DNA from: Planctomycetota bacterium
GTDB lineage: Bacteria > Planctomycetota > Planctomycetia > Pirellulales > PNKZ01
Length of the DNA: 49,997 nt
Direction: 5' to 3'
Assembly: GCA_018242585.1 (NCBI GenBank)
Contig: JAFEBQ010000028.1
Location: 1-49,997 of the forward strand
Under the pieces are notes generated by a model. That model was not told the DNA's origin. It worked only from the letters and a program-made list of their open reading frames with translations, and ran no database searches. This document shows positions 1 through 9,128 of this stretch, piece by piece. The position numbers were made by a program, and so were the translations under genes. How positions within the stretch are numbered: the first letter of the stretch is position 1; each line of letters starts with the position of its first letter.

Positions 1-47
1 CCAGCTCGACAAGCTGGGGGTCACAAGTTCGAGTCTTGTATCGCCCA
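1..47 (+). tRNA. tRNA-Val (anticodon GAC), 3' part
   Basis: The gene runs off the left edge; what remains folds canonically. The anticodon stem CCAGC/GCTGG (1-5, 13-17) closes a 7-nt loop TCGACAA with GAC at positions 34-36. It is followed by a 5-nt variable region (18-22), the T stem ACAAG/CTTGT with loop TTCGAGT (23-39), the 3' acceptor strand ATCGCCC (40-46) and discriminator A47. The variable region and discriminator resemble bacterial tRNA-Val. CCA is not encoded (the next bases are CTGCC), so a CCA-adding enzyme would be needed. Position 33 is C instead of the almost universal U. The D arm and 5' acceptor strand lie outside the window. Confidence 0.8.
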
Positions 48-49
48 CT

Positions 50-109
50 GCCCCGGTTTTGCCGGGCTTCGCCTTGCATGGCGGACCCCAGCAGAACCGG
101 GGCTTTTTT
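50..109 (+). terminator. Rho-independent terminator after the tRNA
   Basis: GCCCCGGTT (50-58) pairs with AACCGGGGC (95-103) and is followed directly by TTTTTT (104-109). The loop is long (36 nt) and has internal pairing. It lies 3 nt behind the tRNA and probably ends the tRNA transcript; it also separates the tRNA from the convergent operon that ends at 168. Confidence 0.65.
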
Positions 110-167
110 CTGCGCTGGCCTCTGGGCGTGCGCATTCCTGTCATCGTCAGCGACGACTTGTCGTGGC

Positions 168-2675
168 TCATTCCCTCACGAGCCCCTCAAACGTCTGCTT
201 AAAATCCTCTTCCGTCAGCGCCGTATCGAACAGCCCCACCTCCGTCCACTTGTGCCGGCTCACGCCCATGTACCGCAAGCTGGCATCCTCGTAGCGACGG
301 AACTTCCAGACGGCATCGTTCATCAGCGCGCTGTTGAACACGCCCAGACTCACCAGCCGCTCGAAGTCCTCGGTCGTCAACCCGGTCACGCGCTTAAACA
401 GCTTGGGCTCCAGCTTGGTGATCACGTCCTTCAATCGCTGCTCGCGGAAGTCGGTCAAATACATGAACACCGGCACGCGCGCCGCGAACTTGATCAGCTT
501 TTCCTGCACCTGCTTGCGCAGACTCTTGCGCTCTTTCTCGGCCTCGGTCAGTTCCTTCTTTTCCTTGGCGCTCGGCTCGTCCCCTTCGCCCGCTTTGCGC
601 TTGGCATCCTTGATCTGCTCGGAGCGGTTGATAATCGTCTCGAGGTCGGCGTTCAGGTTGCGAAAGCCCTCGATCGCCATCAGCGCCGCCATTGCCGCCT
701 GGTCGTTCATCAGCCGGTTCAGCGTCGAATCGTCCACGTTCACCAGCAGCACGCTTTCCCAGCGCTTGGCCAGCAGCGTCGCGCTGGTGCCGGCCGTGGC
801 GATGTCCAAAATCGCGGCCGCGTCCAACTGACGCATCGAACTGCCGTCGTATTGCAGCACCGGCAAGAACCCCACCAACTCCCCCACCCGCTGTTCGGCC
901 GTGGTGTCATCGGTGGCCAGTCGCGAACCATAGTCGGCAATCTGGCGCAGCGCCCGGTTCGGCGCGAAGTCAAATACATAGCACTCCGGCTTGACGACAA
1001 TCTCCTGCCCCTGCTCGTCTTTGACCGTCCAGGGAGATTGCACGCGAAATGCGGCCTGAAAATACGTCTCGGGGCTGCTGCATTTGCGCAGCATCAGCAT
1101 CCCCGCCCAGGGACGCACGGTCACGCCCGTCGTCAGCTTGCCGCAGGACAGGGTGATGCTCTTGCTCGCCAGCGGCTCGTCCATCGCCGCGAGCACCGGC
1201 GGCAGCGCCTTGGCGCCGACGCCCGCGTCCGAGCCAGCCGCCACCACCACGTGGTAATCCTGATAGAAGGTGTTGTTCTTGGCCTTCAGCAATCGCGCCA
1301 TCGCCTGGCACGACGCCACGCTGGGCAAGAACCAGAACGAATGCTGCAACACGCCCAGCAGCCGCGCATCGCTAAACGGCAACGGCGGGCGGTCCTTGCC
1401 CAGCTTCAAGTCGTCGACCGTCGTGCCGCGGAACGCGCCACGGATCAGGTCGAGCCACTTTTGCACTTCGTTCTCGTGTTCGAACTTGGCGTCGTCTCCT
1501 TCCCCTTCGGCCCGAAAGAACTCGTTCAAGTCGAACTCGTTGAACTCTCCTTCCTCGGCCACTTGTCGAATGTCGTCGGGCAGCGTGTAGGTCATCAACA
1601 CCAGTCGCGGCAAGCTGGCATAGGGGTTCGGCCCCGGGCCTTTCCAGTCGCGCTTGGCCCGCTGCTCGTCGCTGTAGGTCCAATTGTAAATCTGATCTTC
1701 GATGAACTCGCCCGACGCCAACGCCCGGAACGGCGTGCCCGACAGATACAAGTAATGCGCCGTGTCGATCGGCAGGATCGACTCGTCGAATTCCACTTCG
1801 GCCTTGGTCACTTCCTCGGCCACTTCGCCGGTCTCTTCCTCGTCGGCGCCGAACAATCCCTTGGCATTCTCGCGCCAGGCGCCATAGTGGTACTCGTCCA
1901 ACACGACGCAATCCCACGCGGTCTGGTGTACCCAGGCGTTGCGCGGCTTGATGGCCCCGCTGGGCGTGCGCTGCAAAAAGTCCTGAAAGCTGCCAAAACA
2001 AACGATCGGCCGCTGTTTGTCCGCTTGTTCATAGGTCAGTTCGCCGTCGCGCGTGATGAACTGCCAGCCTGCAAAGTCGCGGTGTTGCTGCAAGTCCTCG
2101 GACCAGGCATGCAGCACCGCTGGTTTGAACGTCAGCACCAGCACCTTGCGCCAGCCCATTTGCCTGGCCAGTCGATACGTGGCAAAGGTCTTGCCGAACC
2201 GCATCTTGGCGTTCCACAAGAAATGTGGCGTATGCCCCGGCTGCTCGGTCTTGGCCCGCTGGAAGTAATCGGCGGTGCGCTCGATGGCGTCTTGTTGCTC
2301 GGGGCGCGGGCCAAAGCTCAGCGTGCGGTCTTCGACGTTGGCGGTTCGATCGCGCACGGCCACGACGGCGGCCCGCACTTGCGCGACCGAGCATTTGAAC
2401 CATTCGTGCGACGGGTTCTTGATGCCGCGGGCGCGGAGGTGGCGGTGGACTTCGTGGTCGGTAAAGCTCGACCCGTCCGAGCGCATGGCCGGCTCGATCA
2501 GTTCGATGCGATAGGCGTTGAGGCCCGAGGGGAACTGCTCGGCGATCCGGTCGGCGGCGACGCGCTCGGTGTAGCCGACCTTGAGCAACCCGGCGTGGTC
2601 AGGGTGCGTGCTGGCAAAGGCGTAGATGGTCGGCGCAGCGGGAGGGCGTGCGGGGAAGAACTGGTCGATGGACAT
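168..2675 (-). CDS. GIY-YIG (T5orf172)/SF2 helicase restriction subunit
   Basis: An 835-residue protein that combines a nuclease-like head with a DNA translocase. Residues about 16-95 form a T5orf172-type GIY-YIG domain: Y18, the KVGYT block (32-36), R43, E75 in DHEVH, and the terminal EWF (91-93). The rest is a superfamily 2 helicase: RPEQQDA (124-130), Walker A FGKT (160-163), DEYH box (260-263) and SGTPFR (312-317). A lysine/glutamate-rich charged stretch follows later. There is no visible PD-(D/E)XK domain such as type III Res subunits carry, so cleavage would fall to the N-terminal domain. ATG 2675 follows the upstream methylase stop by 12 nt, with an AGGA ribosome site in the gap. The likely role is the restriction arm of the neighbouring methylases; this is inferred from domains and operon context. 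Confidence 0.8.
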   Translation of the reverse strand: MSIDQFFPARPPAAPTIYAFASTHPDHAGLLKVGYTERVAADRIAEQFPSGLNAYRIELIEPAMRSDGSSFTDHEVHRHLRARGIKNPSHEWFKCSVAQVRAAVVAVRDRTANVEDRTLSFGPRPEQQDAIERTADYFQRAKTEQPGHTPHFLWNAKMRFGKTFATYRLARQMGWRKVLVLTFKPAVLHAWSEDLQQHRDFAGWQFITRDGELTYEQADKQRPIVCFGSFQDFLQRTPSGAIKPRNAWVHQTAWDCVVLDEYHYGAWRENAKGLFGADEEETGEVAEEVTKAEVEFDESILPIDTAHYLYLSGTPFRALASGEFIEDQIYNWTYSDEQRAKRDWKGPGPNPYASLPRLVLMTYTLPDDIRQVAEEGEFNEFDLNEFFRAEGEGDDAKFEHENEVQKWLDLIRGAFRGTTVDDLKLGKDRPPLPFSDARLLGVLQHSFWFLPSVASCQAMARLLKAKNNTFYQDYHVVVAAGSDAGVGAKALPPVLAAMDEPLASKSITLSCGKLTTGVTVRPWAGMLMLRKCSSPETYFQAAFRVQSPWTVKDEQGQEIVVKPECYVFDFAPNRALRQIADYGSRLATDDTTAEQRVGELVGFLPVLQYDGSSMRQLDAAAILDIATAGTSATLLAKRWESVLLVNVDDSTLNRLMNDQAAMAALMAIEGFRNLNADLETIINRSEQIKDAKRKAGEGDEPSAKEKKELTEAEKERKSLRKQVQEKLIKFAARVPVFMYLTDFREQRLKDVITKLEPKLFKRVTGLTTEDFERLVSLGVFNSALMNDAVWKFRRYEDASLRYMGVSRHKWTEVGLFDTALTEEDFKQTFEGLVRE

Positions 2676-2687
2676 GAATCCTATCCT

Positions 2688-4274
2688 CTATTCATCGTCA
2701 TCGACGTCGGCAATGACCTCGTCGGTGGCACCGCCCGTGACGTCCATCGGGCGTACGATCTTCTCGATGAATTCAATCTCAGTCGCCGTCAATGCGTATC
2801 TTTCGTATAGGTCTTTGTCTGTCCACTGCTTGGTCCAAACTTGAGTCGGAACGAAGGTGTAGACTTTACGGGTTGTGTCCTGCGCTGGCTTGTGCAGGAG
2901 AATCAAAAAACGTGTCAATCGGCACGACAGATACGACAAAACGCTTTCAGCTTGATTTCGATTATCGAAAGGACCAATACACAGGTAAGTCTCAGAAGAG
3001 ATACTCCCAGGCTCCCCGATGAAGGGCGTGCTGATGATGCGGTGCGGGTACGTGTCCTTGTTTCCCGTGCCGGGTGCCGCGCGACCGACATAAACTTTCC
3101 ACTTGTCGATCAGGTCAGTGCCAACCTCTATAGAGTCTCTCGGTGTGTAGCCTTTACCGCCGTTTCGATAGACCAAGACGTCGCCAGTCGATTCGGTAGA
3201 ATTCCCCTTAAAATACGTGCGGAGGCCAAATGGCCTTAAAGAACTAACGAGCCTGTCGAAACGCTTGCTTGAGGGCAACGACAGCGATTGCCTTGAACCG
3301 GTTTCAACTGAAACGACCTTTTCAAGAACGGAAAGTCCTTCGTTGAATCGGATGAAAACGTCGACCCCTTCTTCAACGAGCGAGCGAGTTGCGGTTGAAG
3401 TGGGCCAGTCCTTGAAGTGCGTCGACACTCGGCAGGGGCCTGGATTGTCTCGGTCCCAGACGAAATAACAAACGCCGCCTTTTAGGCCAATCCCCGGGAA
3501 AACGTCTGATGCGGTAAGAAAGTCGTCGATTGAGCGCGTGCGATCGTCGGCCAACATTGATTCTCTGAATTCATCCAGACCTTTACCGCCCGCGAACCAT
3601 CGCGCCGGGATGACCATCGTCAGGTATCGCGGTTCCAATTTCTTTGCCTGTTGCACAAACTGGTGATAGATCGGCGAGGCGCTGCGGCCGAAGCCGCCGT
3701 CGCTCAACTGATACGGCGGGTTCCCGATGATCACGTCGAACTTCATCTTGAATACCTCCCTGGGATCGATGCCGTGGATGAACGGGTAGGCGTAGGCCTC
3801 GAACGTCTCGTCGCGATCGTACTCCCCCTGGTTCGCGCCGCACGACGCGCACTTGCCGCTGCCATTCCACGTGTGCTGCGTTCGGGGCAGACGAATGTTG
3901 CCGTCGGCCTTGGTGAATGTGGTGGCGACGCTGTACTTGCCGTCGGCCTTCTTGCTGCAATAAACGCTGCGGCGACTGAGCAAAGCCGTCAGTTCGCTCG
4001 TCGCCAATCCGAAGACCTGGTTGGTCAGGATGTGGTTGACGCGCGCTTGCTCGTCGGGGAGTTGATCTTTCAGACCGTCGTTGAGCCGGCGGGCGATCTC
4101 GCGCAGAAACACGCCTGACTTGCAGACCGGATCGAGAAACGTCGTGTCGGGCCGGCGAAACAACTCGGGGGGCAGACTGTCGAGCATGGCCAAGGCCAAC
4201 TTGGGCGGCGTAAACACCTCGTCGGCACTGAGGTTCGCCAGGCAGGTGAGGATGTCCGGGTTGTGGCCGTTCAT
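2688..4274 (-). CDS. Eco57I-type N6-adenine DNA methyltransferase
   Basis: A 528-residue methylase. The start ATG (4274) overlaps the stop of the upstream gene as ATGA, so I prefer it to the ATG 13 codons earlier. The N-terminal EVFTPP block (19-24) is shared with the upstream protein. Motif I reads FLDPVCKSGVFL (46-57), with Lys-Ser where many MTases have Gly-Asn. Motif IV NPPYQ (185-189) marks an amino-methylating enzyme. Between them is a possible zinc ribbon: C106, H134, C142-x2-C145. The C-terminal half should hold the target-recognition domain. It would modify adenines in the host DNA and protect them from the downstream helicase-nuclease. A zinc insertion and the sequence around NPPYQLSDGG are, to my knowledge, typical of a widespread but little-characterised branch. 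Confidence 0.85.
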   Translation of the reverse strand: MNGHNPDILTCLANLSADEVFTPPKLALAMLDSLPPELFRRPDTTFLDPVCKSGVFLREIARRLNDGLKDQLPDEQARVNHILTNQVFGLATSELTALLSRRSVYCSKKADGKYSVATTFTKADGNIRLPRTQHTWNGSGKCASCGANQGEYDRDETFEAYAYPFIHGIDPREVFKMKFDVIIGNPPYQLSDGGFGRSASPIYHQFVQQAKKLEPRYLTMVIPARWFAGGKGLDEFRESMLADDRTRSIDDFLTASDVFPGIGLKGGVCYFVWDRDNPGPCRVSTHFKDWPTSTATRSLVEEGVDVFIRFNEGLSVLEKVVSVETGSRQSLSLPSSKRFDRLVSSLRPFGLRTYFKGNSTESTGDVLVYRNGGKGYTPRDSIEVGTDLIDKWKVYVGRAAPGTGNKDTYPHRIISTPFIGEPGSISSETYLCIGPFDNRNQAESVLSYLSCRLTRFLILLHKPAQDTTRKVYTFVPTQVWTKQWTDKDLYERYALTATEIEFIEKIVRPMDVTGGATDEVIADVDDDE

Positions 4275-4966
4275 GCCGGCCCCTCGGCGTCGGCGACTTT
4301 CAGATAATGGCAAGCCGGGAACTCGCCCACGCTCGTGGGAATGAAAACGTCTTCCCCTCGGTCGCTAAACAGCGGCAAGCTGGCCACGCGACTGTCCTCG
4401 AGCAAATGCTCGTAACTAAAGTCGCGACGCTTCAGCAAGGTTCCGTTCAAGGGGGACCACTCGCTGAGCACGATTGGCGTGTCGGCCGAGGTGCGAAACG
4501 TCAGCGCGTCTCCCTGGACGATATTCTTGGCCAGAATGAACGCCAGGGCGCGACGGACGGCCTCGGGTAAGGTCGCCCGGTGCGAGGCGCCGTAGGCGTC
4601 GGCCACCACGGCGAGCAAACGCTCGCGACAGGCGGCGATGTTGTCGGGCAACAGGTCGATGCCGTACAGGCTGCACACCGACAGGATCGCGTCGCGCTCC
4701 CACTTCTCGGGATGGCGGGCGTGTTTTTTGTCGACGGTCAGCAGCTTGCGCCGCAGCACTTCGGCCAAAAAGTTGCCGTTGCCGCAGGCGGGTTCGAGAA
4801 AGCGGCTGTCGATCCGCTCGCACTCGTGGGCGACCAGGTCGAGCATATCGTTGACGAGCGCCGGCGGGGTAAAGACCTCGCCGTGGTCGATGATGCGTTG
4901 ACGTGAGCTCATCCGTGGAATCATATCGTTGCGGCCGATCATTCGCCCAAGTATTCCTCGAGACAC
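4271..4966 (-). CDS. Small N-6 DNA methylase-like protein lacking NPPY
   Basis: A 231-residue protein, first in the restriction-modification operon. GEVFTPP (29-35) is followed by a canonical SAM-binding motif I, FLEPACGNGNFL (56-67). No (N/D)PP(Y/F) catalytic tetrad appears anywhere in the remaining 160 residues, so it cannot methylate by the usual mechanism alone. It shares the EVFTPP module with the larger methylase whose ATG overlaps its stop, so the two are probably translationally coupled and may form a complex. GTG 4966 has an upstream GAGGGG; ATG 4942 or ATG 4912 are alternative starts. It could be a regulatory or structural half of a split methylase, or a decayed paralogue; the intact frame and operon position favour the first. 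Confidence 0.7.
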   Translation of the reverse strand: MSRGILGRMIGRNDMIPRMSSRQRIIDHGEVFTPPALVNDMLDLVAHECERIDSRFLEPACGNGNFLAEVLRRKLLTVDKKHARHPEKWERDAILSVCSLYGIDLLPDNIAACRERLLAVVADAYGASHRATLPEAVRRALAFILAKNIVQGDALTFRTSADTPIVLSEWSPLNGTLLKRRDFSYEHLLEDSRVASLPLFSDRGEDVFIPTSVGEFPACHYLKVADAEGPA

Positions 4967-5146
4967 GAGCCCCCCTCGACTCCACCGGGCGGGGCAATCG
5001 GTGTGGGGATGCGCGGCGGTCCCTTAAGTTCCCGAGCTGCGAGCTGGAACCCCAGAGTTTAACCCACCACGGCGCGGATCGACAGTCAGCGCGGGGCCAG
5101 ACAATGGGGCAGTTTGAAACGAGGACGTTGGGTGGTGGGCGTGTCT

Positions 5147-5269
5147 ACCAAGCCGGTGGCTTTGCCACCGAAATCGGCGGCAAAGCCGCCGGCTTGGGTA
5201 AGGTTGTAGGTCAGGCCTTGGCCTGACAAGGTTGTGCGCACCACTTCGTCAGGCCAAGGCCTGACCTAC
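5147..5269. repeat. Two adjacent palindromic repeats (families L and B)
   Basis: The gap 4967-5613 has no gene I can support. It holds an inverted repeat at 5147-5197, with arms CCAAGCCGG/CCGGCTTGG around a second hairpin. Next comes an inverted pair GTAGGTCAGGCCTTGG (from 5206) and CCAAGGCCTGACCTAC (ending 5269), each arm itself palindromic. The second unit recurs at 14141-14243. The segment 4967-5146 shows nothing recognisable apart from the expected promoter region of the restriction-modification operon. Confidence 0.8.
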
Positions 5270-5355
5270 GGCTTGCAACCCTCGGCCGCCCTGACGCAAA
5301 TATCGGGGCCACGCCCATGCGCACCGTTCCATTCGTTGTCGCGGCCCTAGCCCAG

Positions 5356-5429
5356 CCGTCATTCCCGCGCAGGCGGGAATCTAGTGGACAGACTGCGCTC
5401 TGGATTCCCGCCTGCGCGGGAATGACGGG
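5356..5429. repeat. 74-bp hairpin repeat, family A, copy 1
   Basis: Outer arms of about 25 nt, reading CCGTCATTCCCGCGCAGG onward, are repeated inverted at the end. Each arm contains its own small palindrome TTCCCGC/GCGGGAA. The central 20-odd bases differ between copies. The same unit, of nearly identical length, is at 9017-9090, 15587-15660 and 32222-32293. It sits in front of the histidine kinase. Confidence 0.9.
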
Positions 5430-5613
5430 ATCGGGGCGGGCGTTTGCTGACGGGTTCCAAGCCGACACTCCGCTGGCGATCGAGAGCGTCCGCTTCCCGC
5501 CGCCGGCACGCGACTCCCCCGCTTTCGCGTGGGCTCGCGCGGCGTGTTATGATGGGGGCCGGGCAACCCGCGCATCGTGCCGGACTTGCCAGCGTGGTTG
5601 GGGGGGCACGCCC

Positions 5614-8600
5614 ATGTCCGACGCCGTCAACACACCAGCGATCTCCGCGCTCGAGAAGCCGCTCACGCGACAGTCGCTCATTCTGCGGCTGACGCTCTCG
5701 GTGGCCGTGCTGATCACCTGCACGGCGGGGTTGCTGGGAATCGCGGGCTATGTTTTTACACGGCGGGTGCTGGTCAGCGAAATCCAAGGACGACTTACGC
5801 TCGTCGCCAGCACGCGTCAGGCCGCGCTGTTGAACTATCTTGAGCAGCAGAAAGCGCGCGTGAGCCTGGTTGCCAGTCGCACGCGGTTGCGCGAGCTGAT
5901 GACAGGGCGCGCCGCCGGCGAGATCGGCCCCGACGAGTTCGCCGCGGGCGTGCGGCCCATTCTGGCCGACGCGCGGAAGAGCCTGACGCTGGCCAGCGAA
6001 ATCAAACTGGTCGATCGCCAGGGAGTCGTCCTGGCCTCGACGCGCGAGGCGGCGGCCGAAGCCCCGTTGCTCGACGATCCCGACTTCCGCGCCGGGCGTC
6101 AGGCGCCCCATATTGGCGAGCCCCGCTCGCAAGGCCCGCGGTTCGCGCAGTGGGCCACCGCGCCGCTGTTGTCGAGCGAGGGAGCGCTGTCGGGGGTGTT
6201 GGTGGTGGTTCTCGATGCCAAGCCCCTGGCCGAGGTGCTGAACGATCGAACCGGGTTGCAGCAAACCGGCGAAGTGCTCGTGGCCCGGTCGGTCGGCGAT
6301 CACATTCAGTATTTAATGCGCCCCGAATTGCACGAGTTGGCGGCCGAAAACGTGCCGGCCACCGCGGCGTCGCTCCGCGATGAATCGGGCTTTCGCGAAA
6401 CGCGCGATTATCGGGGGCACTCCGTGCTGGTCGCTTATCGGCCGGTCGGCTATGGCAATTGGGGCATGATCGCCAAGCTCGACGCGGCCGAGGCGTACGC
6501 GCCGGTGGCCAAGTTGCAGCGGCTGCTGTGGGCGCTGCTGGCCGGCACGCTGTTGGCTGGCTTGGTCACTTCCTACGCGCTGGCTCGGCAGTTCTCGCGG
6601 CCCATCGTCAAGCTGGCCGAAGCGGAACAGGCGTTGCGAACGAGCGAGGAGCGGGCCCGCACCATCATCAACGCCGCGTACGACGCGTTTGTGGCCATGA
6701 ACCCGGCCGGCGAGATCATCGACTGGAACCAACAAGCCGAGGCCACCTTTGGTTGGCGCCGCGCCGAGGTGCTGGGGCGCGTGCTGGCCGATGTGGTGAT
6801 TCCGCCGCGCTACCGCGACGCCCACAATCAAGGGCTGTCGCGCTTCCTGGCCACCGGCGCAGGCCCGGTGTTGAACAAGCGCGTCGAGATCGCGGCGCTG
6901 CACCGTGACGGGCGCGAATTCCCGGTCGAACTGACCATCTCGCCGATTCGCCTGGGGGACGCCTGGTTGTTCAGCGCCTTTGTTCACGACATTACCGAAC
7001 GGAAACGCGCCGAGTCCGACTTGCAACGAGCCAAGGAGGAGGCGGTATCGGCCACGCGCGCCAAGAGCGAGTTTTTGGCCAACATGAGCCATGAAATCCG
7101 CACGCCGATGAACGGCCTCATCGGCATGACCGAACTGACGCTCAACACCGAGTTGACGGCCGAGCAGCGCGAGTTTCTGGACATGGTCAAGCTGTCGGCC
7201 GACGCGCTGTTGGCGCTGTTGAACGACATTCTCGACTTTTCCAAGATCGAGGCTGGCAAGCTGGAGCTTGATCCCGCGCCGTTCGAGCTGCGCGACCATC
7301 TGGACGACACGATGCGGACGCTGGCGCTGCGCGCCTATGGCAAAGGTCTGGAGTTGGCCTGTCGCGTGCCGGCCGACGTTCCCGACGCGCTGGTGGGCGA
7401 CGCCGGCCGCTTGCGGCAGGTGATCATCAACCTGGTGGGCAACGCCGTCAAGTTCACCGAACGGGGCGAAATCGTCGTCACCGTCGAACGCAGCGCGGTC
7501 GCGGCCTCGTCCGCCGGCGCCGAGGTTTCGCCTCGGGAAAATGGCCTCGGCTCGCGCTTGCCTGGGCCCACGGTCGAGCTCCACGTGGCGGTCGCTGACA
7601 CCGGCATCGGCATCGCCGCGGACAAGCAGCCGCAACTGTTCCAAGCCTTTACCCAGGCCGACGCCTCGACCACGCGCAAGTACGGCGGCACGGGCCTGGG
7701 CTTGGCCATCTCGCGGCAACTGGTCGAGATGATGGGCGGACGGATGTGGGTCGACAGCACTCCCGGCGTGGGCAGCACGTTTCACTTTACGGTGCGCTTC
7801 GGCGTGCAAACCGACGCTCGACCGAAACACCAGGTCGACTGGGACGATATTCGCGACCTGCCGGTGCTGGTGGTCGATGACAACGCGACGAACCGCCGCA
7901 TTCTGGTCGAGGTGCTCAAGCAATGGGGCTTGCGCCCCTTGGCGGTTGACGGCGCCGAGCAAGCGCTAAGTGAGCTGAGACATGCCGCCGAACACGGACA
8001 CGCCTATCCGCTGGTGTTGGTCGATTGCATGATGCCCGGCATGGACGGCTTCGCGCTCGGCGAACAAGTGAAACAGAACCCTCAATTGGCGCAGGCAACC
8101 TTGATGATGCTTTCGTCGGCCCTGCAACCGGAGTATCGCACGCGGAGCCGATCGCTCGGCTTTGCCGCCTATTTGAACAAGCCCATCAAGCAGTCGGAGT
8201 TGCTCGACACGATTATGAACAATCTGCGCGGCGCGCATCTGTCGCGCCGGCCGGCGGCCGCGCCGCTTGAATTCCAGCCGCGCCGGCCGTTGCGGGTGCT
8301 GCTGGCCGAAGACAGCCTGGTGAATCAAAAGCTGGCGGTTCGACTGATGGAGAAATGGGGGCATCAGATCGTGGTGGCCAACACCGGGCGCGAGGCGCTC
8401 GATGCCCATGAGCAACAGCGCTTCGACCTGGTGTTGATGGACGTCCAGATGCCCGAGCTGGACGGCTTTGAAGCGACGGCGGCGCTGCGCCAGCGCGAAC
8501 AAGCGACCGGCCAGCACGTGCCGGTCATCGCCATGACGGCCCACGCCATGAAGGGGGACCGCGAACGGTGTCTGGAAGCCGGCATGGACGCCTACGTTTC

Positions 8601-8679
8601 CAAGCCGATTCGGCCGCAAGAGCTGTTCGACGTGATCGAGGAGACGCTGGCCGCCGCGGAAGCGGAACCTGGACGCTGA
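5614..8679 (+). CDS. Hybrid sensor histidine kinase with two receiver domains
   Basis: 1021 residues. A transmembrane helix (about 20-50) is followed by a periplasmic sensor region of Cache type, a second helix (302-322), a PAS domain (about 345-460), HisKA with phospho-acceptor H493 in SHEIRTPMN, and HATPase_c with [15 protein letters not shown] and GTGLGL. Two receiver domains come last, with phospho-Asp D804 (DCMMPGMDG) and D943 (DVQMPELDG), each with a KP switch lysine. No HPt domain is seen, so a separate phosphotransfer protein or direct receiver output is expected. The reading frame extends upstream to 5317, but that part runs through the family A repeat; ATG 5614 preceded by a G-rich stretch is the better start. 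The ligand is unknown. It is likely monocistronic. Confidence 0.9.
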   Translation: MSDAVNTPAISALEKPLTRQSLILRLTLSVAVLITCTAGLLGIAGYVFTRRVLVSEIQGRLTLVASTRQAALLNYLEQQKARVSLVASRTRLRELMTGRAAGEIGPDEFAAGVRPILADARKSLTLASEIKLVDRQGVVLASTREAAAEAPLLDDPDFRAGRQAPHIGEPRSQGPRFAQWATAPLLSSEGALSGVLVVVLDAKPLAEVLNDRTGLQQTGEVLVARSVGDHIQYLMRPELHELAAENVPATAASLRDESGFRETRDYRGHSVLVAYRPVGYGNWGMIAKLDAAEAYAPVAKLQRLLWALLAGTLLAGLVTSYALARQFSRPIVKLAEAEQALRTSEERARTIINAAYDAFVAMNPAGEIIDWNQQAEATFGWRRAEVLGRVLADVVIPPRYRDAHNQGLSRFLATGAGPVLNKRVEIAALHRDGREFPVELTISPIRLGDAWLFSAFVHDITERKRAESDLQRAKEEAVSATRAKSEFLANMSHEIRTPMNGLIGMTELTLNTELTAEQREFLDMVKLSADALLALLNDILDFSKIEAGKLELDPAPFELRDHLDDTMRTLALRAYGKGLELACRVPADVPDALVGDAGRLRQVIINLVGNAVKFTERGEIVVTVERSAVAASSAGAEVSPRENGLGSRLPGPTVELHVAVADTGIGIAADKQPQLFQAFTQADASTTRKYGGTGLGLAISRQLVEMMGGRMWVDSTPGVGSTFHFTVRFGVQTDARPKHQVDWDDIRDLPVLVVDDNATNRRILVEVLKQWGLRPLAVDGAEQALSELRHAAEHGHAYPLVLVDCMMPGMDGFALGEQVKQNPQLAQATLMMLSSALQPEYRTRSRSLGFAAYLNKPIKQSELLDTIMNNLRGAHLSRRPAAAPLEFQPRRPLRVLLAEDSLVNQKLAVRLMEKWGHQIVVANTGREALDAHEQQRFDLVLMDVQMPELDGFEATAALRQREQATGQHVPVIAMTAHAMKGDRERCLEAGMDAYVSKPIRPQELFDVIEETLAAAEAEPGR

Positions 8680-8869
8680 AGCGGCGCTGGCGGTGCGCGA
8701 CGTGGCCTTTGGTGAGCTTGGGCTCACTCGACTGATCGCCCTGGCCGATGCGCCAAACGCGGCTTCGATCCGCGGGGCGGAAAAGCTCGGCATGCGCTAC
8801 GAAAAAGACGCCACGCTGCTCGGCTACACGCGCCCCGACCGCGTTTACTCGCTGACGCGACAGGCGTAG
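8666..8869 (+). pseudogene. GNAT acetyltransferase, C-terminal remnant
   Basis: A frame distinct from the kinase frame is open from about 8666 to the TAG at 8867. It reads like the last 65 residues of a RimJ/RimL-type N-acetyltransferase: VAFGELGLTRLIAL, then NAASIRGAEKLGMRYEKDA and LGYTRPDRVY. These match the beta-strand/alpha-helix end of the GNAT fold (acetyl-CoA side and the N-x-A-S-x-x-x-A-E-K-L-G-M helix). There is no start codon and no N-terminal half; the fragment begins inside the last codons of the kinase. It is best explained by a deletion that removed the front of a former gene and may have fused or trimmed the kinase 3' end. Confidence 0.75.
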
Positions 8870-9016
8870 TTGAACGGTTGAGCTGACGACGGGTTCTCGG
8901 TAATAGAGGCCGCATCACGGTTCATTGTGGCGTCAGTATGTTTCCAAAGCCGGCGGCTTTATGCCCTTTGCAGCTACCGGCTCGGTTGAACCAGGCAGTA
9001 AACGCCAGCCCTGGTT

Positions 9017-9090
9017 CCGTCATTCCCGCGCAGGCGGGAATCCAGGCGCGCGACCAGCCATCTAGATTCCCGCCTGCGCGGGAATGACGG
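9017..9090. repeat. 74-bp hairpin repeat, family A, copy 2
   Basis: Same arms as at 5356-5429. It shares an extra left flank (CCAGCCCTG-TTCCGT) with copy 3 at 15587. It lies between the GNAT remnant and the convergent oxidoreductase, 38 nt beyond that gene's stop. A short imperfect inverted repeat (about 8946-8984) related to family L lies to the left. Confidence 0.9.
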
Positions 9091-9128
9091 CCTGAAAACG
9101 CGCGCTACGCCGATTTGAAAATCGTCGG

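Noticed and set aside
36..2810. 924-codon plus-strand frame
   Set aside because: Lies opposite the helicase gene; its protein is Arg/His/Gln-rich with no domain, a typical antisense shadow in GC-rich DNA.
5317..5613. N-terminal extension of the hybrid kinase
   Set aside because: It would translate a family A repeat; ATG 5614 sits just ahead of the first membrane helix.
6313..7962. 549-codon minus-strand frame inside the kinase
   Set aside because: Mirror of a strongly conserved histidine kinase; no recognisable domain.
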